NCBI GenBank assembly: GCA_019694555.1
Contig: JAIBBS010000006.1
Coordinates: 20,628-84,627 of the forward strand
Origin: Nannocystaceae bacterium
GTDB taxonomy: Bacteria; Myxococcota_A; Polyangia; Nannocystales; Nannocystaceae
Reading direction: 5' to 3'
Length of the DNA: 64,000 nucleotides
The notes under the pieces were generated by a model that saw only the letters and a list, made by a program, of their open reading frames with translations, was not told the origin of the DNA and did no database searches. The translations under genes were made by a program, and so were the position numbers. Each line of letters begins with the position of its first letter. Position 1 is the stretch's first letter. Positions 8,803-17,924 of the stretch are shown in pieces.

Positions 8803-10584
8803 ATGCGATCACGCCCATCGATCCTCGTCCTCCTGCTCGCCGTGTGGTTGCCGCTCGTGGCGCTCGTGGGCCTGGGCGGCCCCGGCAGCGCCGCTGCGCA
8901 CACGCTCACCACCAGCATCGTCGCGTCGGCGCCCGCCGCTGCACCGGCACCGGCACCGGCACCCGCGCGCGCGGTCGAACCCGCCAGCGACGGCGGCTAC
9001 GACGGCTGGACCACGAAGTTCCGCGTGCTCGCCAACGACCAGGCGGTGCACACCGGCGCGCGCATCGTGCTCGCGGTGTTGCTGTTCATCGTCGGCTGGA
9101 TCGTGGCCAAGACCGTGGCCTACGCCGCGTTCCAGCTGCTGGGTCGCACCAAGCTCGACAACATCATCGCCGAGAAGCTGGGCCTGACGCTGCTGCTGCG
9201 CGAGCGCAGCGGCGGCGCGCCGGAGGACGGCAGCGTGGTCGAACGCTTCGTCTCGCGCGTGGTGTTCTGGCTGGTCATGCTGCTGGTGATCGTCGGCGTG
9301 CTCGAGTTCGCCGGGCTGCAGCAGGTCGCGTCGCCGATCCAGGGCATGGTCGACACGGTCGTGCAGGCGCTGCCGCGCGTGGGCAAGGCCGCGCTGATCC
9401 TGCTGGCGGCGTGGATCGCCGGCCGCGTGCTGCGGATCTTCGTCACCGGTGCACTCGAGCGCGCTGGCGTCGACCGCCGCTTCGCCAAGCTGACCGAGTC
9501 GCGCGAGGGCGAGACGCAGCAGTTCTCGCAGACCATCGGTGCGGTGGTGTTCTGGCTGATGATCTTCTTCGGTCTGGCCGGCGCGTTCGATGCGCTGGAG
9601 ATCGGGCCCATCGCCGATTCGCTGCGCAACGCGGTCGACTACGTGGTCTCGCTGGCGCCGCGGCTCGCGATCGCGGCGCTGCTGGTCATCGCCGCGTGGG
9701 TCATCGGCCGCATCGTCCGCACGGTCGTTCGCAACCTGCTGCAGTCGGTCGGCTTCGACAAGCTGGTCGCGCGGCTGCAGCTCGACAAGCTCACCGGCAA
9801 GAGCTCGCCCTCGGATCTGGTCGGCCTGGCGCTGTACGCGTTCGTGATGTTCCAGGGCAGCATCGCGGCCCTCAACAAGCTCGGGCTCGAGACCCTCAGC
9901 GACCCGCTCACCCACATGATGACGCGGTTCTGGGGGCTGCTGCCGGCCATCGCGGTGTCGGTGCTCATCGTCGTCGTCGGCGTGATCGTCGGTCGGCTGC
10001 TGCGCAAGCTGGTCGCCACCGCGCTGGCCAACGTCGGCTTCGATCGCCTCATGGCGCGGCTGGGCTTCCAGAAGCTGCCCGACCGCCCCGATCATCTCGA
10101 CCAGTACAGCGAGATCGTCGGGCTCGCGCTGCACGTCGGGATCATCCTGCTGGCGTCCGCGCAGGCGCTCGACAACCTGCAGCTGGACACGTGGAGCGCG
10201 TACGTCAACGCGTTTTTGGCCTACATGGTCAAGAACGTCGCGGTCGCACTGCTGGTGGTGGGCGTGGGCTTCGGCCTGGGCAACTACGTGCGCGACATGA
10301 TCCGCTCGCGCCGGGCCGAGGGCGCCGCGGAGCAGGCTGCGGCGCCGCAGCAGGAGTGGCTGGGCGAGTTCGCACGCTACGCGGTGCTCGTGTTCGCGTT
10401 CACCATGGCGGTGCGGCAGCTCGATGTCGCCGAAGACTTCGTGCTCATCAGCTTCGGGCTGAGCTTCGGTGCGCTGTGCCTGGCCGCCGCGCTGGCCTTC
10501 GGCCTGGGCGGGCGCGAGGTCGCGGCCGACATCGTCAAGCGCCGCTACGAGGCCGCGCGGCAGAAGCAGACCCCCCCGGAGTGA
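8803..10584 (+). CDS. multi-repeat TM-helix (MscS-related/CmpX-like) membrane protein
   Basis: A 593-residue inner-membrane protein with a signal peptide (~1-32), an Ala-Pro repeat linker (PAPAPAPA, ~46-56), then about ten TM segments. The unit 'amphipathic helix, TM, GRxxRxxV' recurs three to four times (WIVAKTVAYAAF, WIAGRVLRIF, WVIGRIVRTV, VIVGRLLRKL), each followed by a GFDxLxxRL-type segment. This is the conserved TM-helix (PF05552) repeat of CmpX-like proteins related to small mechanosensitive channels. The C-terminal GLGGREVAADIV resembles the MscS entry motif, but no full MscS beta domain follows. A clear ribosome-binding site (GGAGG, ~8789) sits 9-10 bases before the ATG. A role in osmotic or membrane stress is plausible. 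Confidence 0.8.
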   Translation: MRSRPSILVLLLAVWLPLVALVGLGGPGSAAAHTLTTSIVASAPAAAPAPAPAPARAVEPASDGGYDGWTTKFRVLANDQAVHTGARIVLAVLLFIVGWIVAKTVAYAAFQLLGRTKLDNIIAEKLGLTLLLRERSGGAPEDGSVVERFVSRVVFWLVMLLVIVGVLEFAGLQQVASPIQGMVDTVVQALPRVGKAALILLAAWIAGRVLRIFVTGALERAGVDRRFAKLTESREGETQQFSQTIGAVVFWLMIFFGLAGAFDALEIGPIADSLRNAVDYVVSLAPRLAIAALLVIAAWVIGRIVRTVVRNLLQSVGFDKLVARLQLDKLTGKSSPSDLVGLALYAFVMFQGSIAALNKLGLETLSDPLTHMMTRFWGLLPAIAVSVLIVVVGVIVGRLLRKLVATALANVGFDRLMARLGFQKLPDRPDHLDQYSEIVGLALHVGIILLASAQALDNLQLDTWSAYVNAFLAYMVKNVAVALLVVGVGFGLGNYVRDMIRSRRAEGAAEQAAAPQQEWLGEFARYAVLVFAFTMAVRQLDVAEDFVLISFGLSFGALCLAAALAFGLGGREVAADIVKRRYEAARQKQTPPE

Positions 10585-10609
10585 TCCGCGGCGGCGACCG
10601 GGCTATGAT
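10581..10609 (+). promoter_or_regulatory. putative promoter before NRDE gene
   Basis: A TATGAT hexamer at 10604-10609 lies 12 bases before the ATG at 10622. A weak -35 match (GTGATC, 10581-10586) lies 17 bases further upstream. This implies a very short 5' leader. Motif inspection only. Confidence 0.35.
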
Positions 10610-10621
10610 CCGCGTAGCCCG

Positions 10622-11359
10622 ATGTGCACGCTGATCGTCGCGACCGGGATCTGGCGCACGAGTCCGCTGCTGGTGGCGGCCAACCGCGACGAGCTGCTGG
10701 ACCGCCCCGCGCGGCCGCCCGCCGCGGTCGTGCAGGGCGGCGTGCGCTTCTTTGCGCCGCGCGATCTGCAGGGCGGCGGCACGTGGATCGGCGTCAACGC
10801 CAAGGGCGTGTTCGTGGGCATCACCAACCGCTTCATGCCCGGGCGGTCGCGCAGCGCCCCGCGTTCGCGCGGGTTGCTGGTGCTCGATGCGTTGTCGGAG
10901 GACTCCGCTGCGCACGCGGTGCGGCGCGTGGCCAGCGAGCCGCCCTCGCGCCACGAGCCGTTCCACCTCGTGATGGCCGATCGCCACGAGGCCCATCTGG
11001 TGTGGAACGACGGTGAGCGTCACCACCACGAGCCGCTCGCGCCCGGTCTGCACGTCGTGACCGAGCGCAGCTTCGGCGCCGCGCCCACGCCGCGGATCGA
11101 TCGGCTGCGGCGCGAGCTGCCGGCGCTGTTCGGGCCCGAGCCGCCGCCGCCGGAGCGCTGGATGGCGGTGCTGCGGGACCACGGCGACGGCGATGGCATG
11201 GAGGGCACCTGCGTGCACGCGCCGCAGATGCGCTACGGCACGCGCTCGTCGTCGCTGGTGGCCCTGGGCCCGCAACCGCGCTTCTGGCACGCGGAGGGGC
11301 CGCCGTGCACCGCGGCCTACGTCGACCTCAGCGAGGCGTTCGCGCGCGTGCTCGGTTGA
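10622..11359 (+). CDS. NRDE (TANGO2/DUF833) family protein
   Basis: A 245-residue protein starting MCTL, so Cys2 would become the N-terminal nucleophile after Met removal, as expected for this Ntn-hydrolase-like family. The family motif NRDE lies at 21-24, followed by GGGTWIGVN and GITNR, all diagnostic of the NRDE/TANGO2 group. TANGO2 homologues are implicated in heme and lipid metabolism, but the reaction is unsettled. It stands alone between the TM-helix gene and hpt. Confidence 0.87.
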   Translation: MCTLIVATGIWRTSPLLVAANRDELLDRPARPPAAVVQGGVRFFAPRDLQGGGTWIGVNAKGVFVGITNRFMPGRSRSAPRSRGLLVLDALSEDSAAHAVRRVASEPPSRHEPFHLVMADRHEAHLVWNDGERHHHEPLAPGLHVVTERSFGAAPTPRIDRLRRELPALFGPEPPPPERWMAVLRDHGDGDGMEGTCVHAPQMRYGTRSSSLVALGPQPRFWHAEGPPCTAAYVDLSEAFARVLG

Positions 11360-11385
11360 GCCGCCGCGGCGACGCGGCCTATACT
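11356..11385 (+). promoter_or_regulatory. putative sigma-70-type promoter for hpt
   Basis: TTGAGC (11356-11361) and TATACT (11380-11385) are separated by 18 bases. The -10 ends 17 bases before the hpt ATG, so the transcript leader would be about 10 bases. The -35 overlaps the end of the NRDE gene. Confidence 0.5.
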
Positions 11386-11402
11386 CCGCCGCCAGAATCG
11401 CC

Positions 11403-11966
11403 ATGACCGACCGTGATGTGTCCCTCTCGCACGCGATCCGCGAGGTGTTGTTCGACCAGGCCACCATCGCGACGCGGGTCGCCGAGATCGCGTCGGCCAT
11501 CGCGTACGACTACCGCAAGCGCCGGCCGCTGGTGGTCGGCATCCTCAATGGTTGCTTCCCGCTCATCGCCGACCTGGTGCGCTCGATCGACATCCCGCTC
11601 GAGGTCGACTTCATGGCGGTGTCGTCCTACGGCAGTGGCACCAGCTCGTCGGGTGTGGTCCGCATCCTCAAGGATCTCAACCAAGCCATCGATGGTCGCG
11701 ACGTGCTGCTGGTCGAGGACATCGTCGACACCGGCCTGACGCTGCGCTACCTGCTCGACAACCTCAACACGCGGCGGCCGGCCAGCATCGAGGTCTGCAC
11801 CCTGCTCGACAAGCAGGAGGCGCGCACCGAGCGGCTCGAGGTGCGCTACGTCGGCTTCCGCTGCCCCAACGAGTTCGTCGTGGGCTACGGCCTCGACTAC
11901 GCCGGGCTGTACCGCAACCTGCCGTACATCGGCGTGCTGCGGCCCGAGGTGTACCAGAAGTCGTGA
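11403..11966 (+). CDS. hpt: hypoxanthine phosphoribosyltransferase
   Basis: A 187-residue type I PRTase that joins hypoxanthine or guanine to PRPP to make IMP or GMP. The PRPP loop VEDIVDTGLTL at ~104-114 and the flexible-loop segment SSYGSGTSSSGVV at ~74-86 match HPRT closely. GILNGCFPL (PPi loop) and EFVVGYGLDYAG near the C-terminus are also characteristic. It overlaps the downstream amidohydrolase by 4 bases (GTGA), indicating coupled translation and a shared role in purine salvage. Confidence 0.95.
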   Translation: MTDRDVSLSHAIREVLFDQATIATRVAEIASAIAYDYRKRRPLVVGILNGCFPLIADLVRSIDIPLEVDFMAVSSYGSGTSSSGVVRILKDLNQAIDGRDVLLVEDIVDTGLTLRYLLDNLNTRRPASIEVCTLLDKQEARTERLEVRYVGFRCPNEFVVGYGLDYAGLYRNLPYIGVLRPEVYQKS

Positions 11967-13315
11967 GCACCGCCGGCGACATCGTGCTGCGCGGCGGCAC
12001 CGTCGTCGCGATGGACCCGGCGCGCACGGTCGCGCCGCTCGACGTGCGCTTGTCCGGCGGGCGCATCGCGGCGATCGGCGCGGCGCTGCCGAGCGACGGC
12101 GCGACCGTGGTCGATGTCCGCGGCCTGCACGTGTTGCCGGGCTTCGTGCAGGGACACACGCACCTGGGCCAGGCGCTGCTGCGCGGTCTGGCCGAGGGCC
12201 GCGATCTGCTGCGATGGCTGCGAGAGCGGGTGTGGCCGCTCGAGGCCGCGCACGACGACGAGAGCGCGTACTGCTCGGGCATGCTCGGTGCGGTCGATTG
12301 CCTGTCGTCGGGCACGACCACGATCCAGGACATCGGCATCGTCACGCACATGGACGCGATCTTTCGCGCCATCGCCGACAGCGGGCTGCGGGCGATCGCG
12401 GGCAAGTGCCTGATGGACGAGGGCCATGGCGTGCCGCCCGGGCTCGCGCAGCCGACCGCGGTCGCGCTCGACGAGGTCCGCGCCCAGCACGCGACGTGGC
12501 ACGGTGCCGCCGACGGCCGCATCTCGCTGCTGCTGTGTCCGCGTTTCATCCTGTCGTGCTCCGCGGCGCTGTGGCGCGGCGTCGTGACGCTCGCGCACGA
12601 GCTCGCGCTGCCGGTGCACACCCACCTGCTCGAGCATCCCAACGAGGAGCCCGAGGTCGTCGCGCTGCTGGGCAAGGGCCAGCTCGAGCTGCTCGACGAG
12701 CTGGGCGTGCTCGACACGCGGCTGTCGATCGCACACGGCGTGCAGTTCGACGCGCGTCACGCCGAGCGCCTCGCGGGGCGCGGGCTGGGCATCGTGCACT
12801 GTCCCTCGGCCAACCTGAAGCTGGGCTCGGGCATCGCCGATCTCGGCTACCTCGCCAGCGTGCCCGGCGTGCGGCTGGGCATCGGCTGCGACGGCGCGCC
12901 GTGCAACAACGACATGGACGTGCTCGAGGAGATGCGGCTGGCGGCGCTGCTGCAGGGCATCAAGGCCGGCCCCGGCCGCTTCGCGAGCGAGCGCGCGCTG
13001 GCGCTCGGCACCATCGACGGCGCGCGCGCGATCGGCCTCGAGCACGAGGTCGGCAGCCTCGAGGTCGGCAAGCGTGCCGACGTGGTCGTGCTCGATCTGG
13101 ATCGGCCGGGCAGCTTCGGCGGTACGCAGGTCTCGGTCTACGATCGCATCATCTACGGCACCGCGCGCGATGCCGTCGTGCACGTGTTCGTCGACGGCGT
13201 GCCGCGGGTGCAGCACGGCGCGCTGATCGGCCTCGCGCTGCCCGAGCTGCTGGCGCGGGCGCGGCGGGCTTGCGATGCGCTGGTGCAGCGCGCCGGGCTC
13301 GCGGGCGTCGCCTGA
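11963..13315 (+). CDS. Atz/Trz-family amidohydrolase, probable purine or nucleoside deaminase
   Basis: A 450-residue metal-dependent hydrolase. Metal ligands are visible: HTH at 65-67, HTHLLEH at 219-225, AHG at 257-259 and the aspartate in GCDGAPCNN at 310. The helix segment after the first HxH (LLRGLAEGRDLLRWL) and the CPSANLKLGSG motif are those of guanine, S-adenosylhomocysteine/5'-methylthioadenosine and 5'-deoxyadenosine deaminases. The exact substrate cannot be assigned. The 4-base overlap with hpt favours a purine base or nucleoside. It starts at GTG 11963 and ends 15 bases from the convergent MurG-like gene. Confidence 0.82.
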   Translation: MSTAGDIVLRGGTVVAMDPARTVAPLDVRLSGGRIAAIGAALPSDGATVVDVRGLHVLPGFVQGHTHLGQALLRGLAEGRDLLRWLRERVWPLEAAHDDESAYCSGMLGAVDCLSSGTTTIQDIGIVTHMDAIFRAIADSGLRAIAGKCLMDEGHGVPPGLAQPTAVALDEVRAQHATWHGAADGRISLLLCPRFILSCSAALWRGVVTLAHELALPVHTHLLEHPNEEPEVVALLGKGQLELLDELGVLDTRLSIAHGVQFDARHAERLAGRGLGIVHCPSANLKLGSGIADLGYLASVPGVRLGIGCDGAPCNNDMDVLEEMRLAALLQGIKAGPGRFASERALALGTIDGARAIGLEHEVGSLEVGKRADVVVLDLDRPGSFGGTQVSVYDRIIYGTARDAVVHVFVDGVPRVQHGALIGLALPELLARARRACDALVQRAGLAGVA

Positions 13316-13330
13316 GCGGCGCGCTGCCGA

Positions 13331-14461
13331 TCACGCCGCGGACGCGTCGGCAGTTTCGGCGAGCCAGTCGGCGATCGTGGTCGCGCCGTCGGGCAGACGC
13401 GAGGCCTGCAGCGCCGCGCGCAGGCGCTCGCGCTCGGCGTCGTCACCGAGCAGTCGCTGCAGCGTGCCTCCGAGCCCGTCGAGGTTTGCCTGGGGATCGA
13501 TGCGATCCTCGACCACGATCGCGCCGCCGGCCTCCAGCAGCGGCTCGACGTTGGCGCGCTGGTGCCCGTCGGCATGGTACGGGTTGGGCAGGAACACCGT
13601 CGGTGCGGCGTTGGCCCACGCCTCGGCCACGCTGCCGGCGCCCGCGCGGCTGACCGCGAGCGCGGCCGCGTGCCAGGCGTCGCCCATGCGATCGCAGAAG
13701 GCCACGACCTTCGCGCGCACGCCGGCGTCGTCGTAGGCGCGCTGCAGCGTCGCGACGTCGAAGCTGCCGCACTGGTGCAGCACCTGCCAGCGCGACAGCG
13801 CCTGCGCGCGGGCGGGCGCGGCCACGAACGCCATCAACGCGCGCACGATCGACTCGGCGCCGTGGGTCGCACCGGTCACGAACAGCAGCGGCCGTGCGGG
13901 GTCGAGCCCCAGCCGCGTGCACGCGTCCTCGCGGGATCCGCTGCCCAGCGAGACCCGCCGCAGCGGAAAGCCGACGTGGCGCGCGCCCGGCAGCGCCGCC
14001 TGCACTGCCGCGGTTACGTACGCGCTGAAGACGACCGAGCACTCGCGGCGCAGGTGCGCGTTGGCCTTGCCCGGGATCGCGTCGAGGTTCACCATCGCGC
14101 GCGGCAGGCCCAGCTTGCGCGCGGCCACCAGCGCCGGGCCCGAGACGAAGCCGCCGGTGGCGACCACCGCGACCACGCGCTCGCGTTGCAGCAGCGCGAC
14201 CGCCTGGGCCACGGCGCGACGCCAGGCCAGCAGAAACGGCAGCGCCCGCCAGGGCTTGCGCACGCTGGGCAGGGGCTGCACGCAGCTGGTGTGCATCGGC
14301 AAGCCCAGCTTGCCGAGGATCGCCGCATCGCCGGGACGCTCGGAGACCAGGAACGCAGGTGTCAGCGCCGACGCGCGCTCGCGCAGGCGCTCGACGATCG
14401 CCACGTTGGGGTAGATGTGCCCACCGGTACCTCCGCCGGCGAACAGGACGGTGCGCGACAC
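13331..14461 (-). CDS. MurG-like UDP-GlcNAc transferase (GT28)
   Basis: A 376-residue GT-B protein beginning with the MurG glycine loop GGGTGGHIYP (9-18). The central GGFVSGPALVAARKLGLP and the C-terminal SRAGAGSVAEAW plus HQRANVEPLLEAGGA correspond to the sugar-nucleotide site of MurG. MurG adds GlcNAc to lipid I in peptidoglycan synthesis. The usual GGSxGA loop is replaced by VTGATHGAESIV, and the gene lies outside any dcw cluster. It may therefore be a second, divergent GT28 enzyme rather than the housekeeping MurG. Start GTG 14461 is supported by a TACCAT element (14469-14474, complement) 7 bases upstream. Confidence 0.75.
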   Translation of the reverse strand: MSRTVLFAGGGTGGHIYPNVAIVERLRERASALTPAFLVSERPGDAAILGKLGLPMHTSCVQPLPSVRKPWRALPFLLAWRRAVAQAVALLQRERVVAVVATGGFVSGPALVAARKLGLPRAMVNLDAIPGKANAHLRRECSVVFSAYVTAAVQAALPGARHVGFPLRRVSLGSGSREDACTRLGLDPARPLLFVTGATHGAESIVRALMAFVAAPARAQALSRWQVLHQCGSFDVATLQRAYDDAGVRAKVVAFCDRMGDAWHAAALAVSRAGAGSVAEAWANAAPTVFLPNPYHADGHQRANVEPLLEAGGAIVVEDRIDPQANLDGLGGTLQRLLGDDAERERLRAALQASRLPDGATTIADWLAETADASAA

Positions 14462-14509
14462 GGCGCCGATGGTACCAGGTGTTGCGCTACACTCGTGTCG
14501 TCGCGAAAG

Positions 14510-15418
14510 GTGGCTGACACGCGCAACAACCACGTCGACGCGTTCCTCGACCGCCTGGCGCCGAGCCAGCGAGCGGTCTACGCGGCGATGCCGAACCTCG
14601 GCGATCTCCTGGGCGACATGCTCGCGCAGGCGCTGGCGTCGTGGCCACAGATCTCGCTGTCGGCCGAGGAGTTCCTCGCCCACGTCGCCGCCCGCCTGCC
14701 GGCCGAGCTCGCGCCCGAGGAGGCCCTCGGCGGCTTGTTCGTGGCCGATCTCTTCCTCGCCTGCGCCTGTGCCAAGGCCGACCGTCGCGCGCTCGAGGCC
14801 TTCGAGCACGACTTTGCCGGCGAGATCGCGCGCGGCCTGACCTCGCTCGCCGGCGACGAGGTCCGCGGCGACGACTTCAAGCAAGAGGTGCGACACAAGC
14901 TGTTCATCGGCAAGCCGCCGGCCGGGCCCAAGATCGGCGAGTACTCGGGGCGCGGCAGCCTGCGCCGCTGGGTTCGCATCACCGCCAAGCGCACGTACAT
15001 CGATCTCATGCGCTCCAAGCAGCGCGAGCCCGAGGTGCTCGCCGGCGACGAGGCGGTGTCGGAACGCGCGAGCGAGCAGGACCCCGAGCTGGTCTACGTC
15101 AAGGAACGCTATCGCCAGGAGTTTCGCACCGCGTTCACCACCGCGCTGTCGACCCTGACCACGCGGCAGCGCAACATCTTGCGCCACCACTTCGTGCACC
15201 GGCTGCGCTTCGACGAGATCGCCGGCATCTACCGGGTGCACCGCGCCACCATCGCGCGGTGGATCGCCGACGCCCGCGCCGCGCTGCTCGAACGCACGCG
15301 CGCGGCGTTGCGCGAGCAGCTCGCGGTCGAGGGCGCCGAGTTCGACAGCATCATGCGCCTGGTGACCAGCGACATGGACGTGACCGTCAGCCGTCTGCTC
15401 AAGCCGCCGGGGCCGTGA
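14510..15418 (+). CDS. sigma-70 family RNA polymerase sigma factor (myxobacterial family 1 type)
   Basis: A 302-residue protein. The middle holds region 2 (EYSGRGSLRRWVRITAKRTYIDLMR), where RNA polymerase and -10 contacts are made, and the C-terminal part holds region 4 (LTTRQRNILRHHFVHRLRFDEIAGIYRVHRATIARWI), the -35-binding HTH. The long N-terminal extension (~1-130) and this sequence style match the sigma-70 group described as Myxococcales family 1. No anti-sigma gene is adjacent. GTG 14510 is preferred over in-frame GTG 14495 because a TACACT -10-like element (14488-14493) immediately precedes the latter. It is divergent from the MurG-like gene, with only 48 bases between starts. Confidence 0.82.
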   Translation: MADTRNNHVDAFLDRLAPSQRAVYAAMPNLGDLLGDMLAQALASWPQISLSAEEFLAHVAARLPAELAPEEALGGLFVADLFLACACAKADRRALEAFEHDFAGEIARGLTSLAGDEVRGDDFKQEVRHKLFIGKPPAGPKIGEYSGRGSLRRWVRITAKRTYIDLMRSKQREPEVLAGDEAVSERASEQDPELVYVKERYRQEFRTAFTTALSTLTTRQRNILRHHFVHRLRFDEIAGIYRVHRATIARWIADARAALLERTRAALREQLAVEGAEFDSIMRLVTSDMDVTVSRLLKPPGP

Positions 15419-15434
15419 GCGGCCGCGACCGCGC

Positions 15435-16640
15435 TCAAGGGTCGCCGGCGATGATGCGGATGCCGCCGATCGAGAAGGTGCCCGCGACGAGCTCGGCGGC
15501 CCCGTCACCGTCGAGGTCGGCGAGCGCGAGCTGATCGACGCCGACGCCGACGTCGACGGTGGCGCGCCGGGTCCAGCCGCCGCGGCCGTCGCCGAGCCAC
15601 AGCTGGACGTCGCGCTCGCCCGGCGCGAAAAAGCCCAGATCGAGGCGGTCGTCGCCGTCGATGTCGCCGCCGGCGAGCAGCCGGTCGTGCACCGACTCGA
15701 TCGCGGTGGTGCCGGCGCGGCGCAGCGTGTCGAGCGTGCCGCGGTAGGCGACCAGCTGCGCCGGCACCGACTGCACCGCGAGCAGCTCGCGCGCGCCGTT
15801 GCCGTCGAGGTCGAGCACGGCGATGCCGGTGGCGGACGGCAGCTGCGGCGCGGGCTCGCGCGCGCCGAATCCATCCGGGCCACCGCGGACGAGCTCGGCC
15901 GCCGCGTCGCTGGCGTGGGCCAGCAGCGCGTCGTCGTAGCCGTCGTCGTCGAGCGCGCCCAGCGAGAAACCGGTCGGCGCGCCCGGGTCGCCCGAGGTCG
16001 CCAGCACGCGCACGCGCGGGGCCTCGAAGCCGTCGGCGGTGCCGCGCGCCCACGCCAGCGCCACCTGCTCGCCCTGCAGGCCCAGCGCGACGACGTCGCC
16101 GATGCCGTCGTGGTCGACGTCGGCGATGGCCGAGGTCTGCGTCGCGAGGTCGACGTCGACGATGCGCGGCGCGCTGAAGCCACCGCTGCGGTCGGCGAGG
16201 TAGACCAGCATGGTGTCGTCGCAGGCGTCGACCAGCAGATCGATCGCGCCGTCGCCGTTGGCGTCGCCCAGCGCCGGATGGGCGCTGCAGCCGATGATCC
16301 CTGCGTCGCGGGGGGCGGCCAGCGTGCCGTCGCCCTGGCCTGCGTGCATGGTCGCGGTCACGGCCCCGGCCGCGTCGACGCCCAGCAGCAGCACGTCCGG
16401 CGCGTCGTCGCCGTCGAAGTCCGCGACCCGCAGCGCCAGCGGCACGTAGTCGACCGCGAGCTCGAGCGCGGTGTCGCCGAAGCAGGCCTCGCCGGCGACG
16501 GCGTGGCCGTCCCCGCACTGGCGCGCCGGCAACACGCGCGACACGCACGCGCTCGTGCCCATGAGCGCGAGCACGGCGGGTCCCAGACCGCGGCCCACGG
16601 GCCACGGGCGGGATCGGCCCGGCGACGGCTGGCGCGCCAC
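15435..16640 (-). CDS. secreted FG-GAP/VCBS repeat protein
   Basis: A 401-residue exported protein from GTG 16640. An Arg-rich n-region and a hydrophobic stretch end in GTSAC, which could be a weak lipobox. At least seven FG-GAP-type calcium-loop repeats follow (for example DFDGDDAPDVLLL, DANGDGAIDLL, DVDHDGIGDVV, DIDGDDRLDL, DLDGDGAAEL), predicting an integrin-like beta-propeller. Such propellers mediate adhesion or carbohydrate/protein binding at the surface; no catalytic domain is present. The stop is 16 bases from the convergent sigma-factor gene. Confidence 0.82.
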   Translation of the reverse strand: MARQPSPGRSRPWPVGRGLGPAVLALMGTSACVSRVLPARQCGDGHAVAGEACFGDTALELAVDYVPLALRVADFDGDDAPDVLLLGVDAAGAVTATMHAGQGDGTLAAPRDAGIIGCSAHPALGDANGDGAIDLLVDACDDTMLVYLADRSGGFSAPRIVDVDLATQTSAIADVDHDGIGDVVALGLQGEQVALAWARGTADGFEAPRVRVLATSGDPGAPTGFSLGALDDDGYDDALLAHASDAAAELVRGGPDGFGAREPAPQLPSATGIAVLDLDGNGARELLAVQSVPAQLVAYRGTLDTLRRAGTTAIESVHDRLLAGGDIDGDDRLDLGFFAPGERDVQLWLGDGRGGWTRRATVDVGVGVDQLALADLDGDGAAELVAGTFSIGGIRIIAGDP

Positions 16641-16649
16641 GTCGACACG

Positions 16650-16724
16650 CTAGCAGCCCGTGGGGAAACCCGGCAACACGAGAACAGCGCCCTCGGCCCC
16701 CATGGCCGCGTTGCTCGGAGCTCG
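16650..16724. repeat. half-copy of dispersed inverted-repeat element
   Basis: About 75 bases match the left half of the element at 46549-46714 with only a handful of differences. Both begin CTAGCAGCC, continue through GAAACCCGGCAACACGAGAAC and GGCCCCCATGGC, and end GTTGCTCGGAGCTCG. The matching right arm is absent here. It sits between the divergent FG-GAP and corA genes and would therefore lie within or beside their promoters. Confidence 0.85.
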
Positions 16725-16772
16725 CACGGCAGGACCACGACGCGGGGCCGCGATTCGGTCGACAATCGCGCC

Positions 16773-17906
16773 ATGGGCAATCGCCAAGCGCGCCGTGCAG
16801 ATCGATCCTCGAGCACCAAGCCGAGGCGCAAGCGTCACGGGCCGCCGGTGCTGCACACGCCGCCAGGAACGATCACGATCGAGCCGGGCGCGCAGGCGCC
16901 GGTGGTGCACGTGATCGCGTTCGGTTCGCCCGGCCGCGGCGCGGACGGCGAAGATGCCGACGAGCTGCGCAGCTTCGACGCCGCGCGCGTGGCGGCGTTG
17001 CGCCGCGAGCGGGCCGTCACGTGGGTGCACGTGGTCGGCCTCGGCGACGCCGGGTTGATCGAGGAGATCGGGCGCGCGTTCGCGTTGCACCCGCTCGCGC
17101 TCGAGGACGTGGTCCACACCAACCAGCGGCCGCGGGTCGAGCGCTTCGACAACGTCATCCAGATCAACATCCGCATCGTCGACGACGTCGGATCGCCGGA
17201 GACCGAGCAGCTTTCGGTCTTCCTCGGTGACGGCTTCGTGGTCAGCTTCGAGGAGCGCAAGGGCGACATCTTCGAGGTCGTGCGCGAGCGCATCCGCGAG
17301 GGCGCGGGTGCGCTGTGCGAGCGCACCGCCGACTTTCTCGCCTACGCGCTGCTCGACGTCGCGGTCGACGCGTTCTTCCCGGTGCTCGAGGCGGTCTCCG
17401 ACGACCTCGAGGACATCGAAGATGCGATCCCCGAGGCCACGCTGCCGCAGCTCACGCCGCGCCTGCGGCGGGCCAAGCACCAGCTGCTGGGCCTGCGGCG
17501 CGCGTTGTGGCCGATGCGCGAGGTGCTGGGCTCGCTGGCGGCCGAGGACTCGCCGCTGGTCCACGCCGAGACCCGCGCGTACCTGCGCGATTGTCAGAGC
17601 CACTGCGCGCAGCTGATCGACATCGTCACGACCAACCGCGAGCTCGCGACCGATCTCGTCGATCTGCAGCTGTCGGTCGCGGGTCAACGCATGAACGAGA
17701 TCATGAAGGTGCTGACGGTGATGGCGACGATGTTCATCCCGCTGACGTTCATCTGCAGCGTCTACGGCATGAACTTCGACCCCAATGCCTCGCCGCTCAA
17801 CATGCCGGAGCTGCGGTGGTTCTACGGCTACCCGTTCGTGATCGCGTTGATGCTCGCGACCGCGGGTGGGCTGCTGTTCTACTTCCGTCGCCGCGGCTGG
17901 CTGTGA
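16773..17906 (+). CDS. corA: CorA-family magnesium/divalent cation transporter
   Basis: A 377-residue CorA channel. The N-terminal cytoplasmic alpha/beta funnel spans ~30-200. A long stalk helix (~200-315) leads to two C-terminal TM helices (about 313-330 and 352-370), and the signature YGMNF follows TM1 (GMN at 332-334). The Arg-rich C-terminus (FRRRGWL) is typical. It forms homopentamers that pass Mg2+, or Co2+/Ni2+. The first ~30 residues are a basic extension. Start ATG 16773 lies just downstream of the repeat half-copy. Confidence 0.93.
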   Translation: MGNRQARRADRSSSTKPRRKRHGPPVLHTPPGTITIEPGAQAPVVHVIAFGSPGRGADGEDADELRSFDAARVAALRRERAVTWVHVVGLGDAGLIEEIGRAFALHPLALEDVVHTNQRPRVERFDNVIQINIRIVDDVGSPETEQLSVFLGDGFVVSFEERKGDIFEVVRERIREGAGALCERTADFLAYALLDVAVDAFFPVLEAVSDDLEDIEDAIPEATLPQLTPRLRRAKHQLLGLRRALWPMREVLGSLAAEDSPLVHAETRAYLRDCQSHCAQLIDIVTTNRELATDLVDLQLSVAGQRMNEIMKVLTVMATMFIPLTFICSVYGMNFDPNASPLNMPELRWFYGYPFVIALMLATAGGLLFYFRRRGWL

Positions 17907-17924
17907 GCACCGGCGGTGCCGCGA

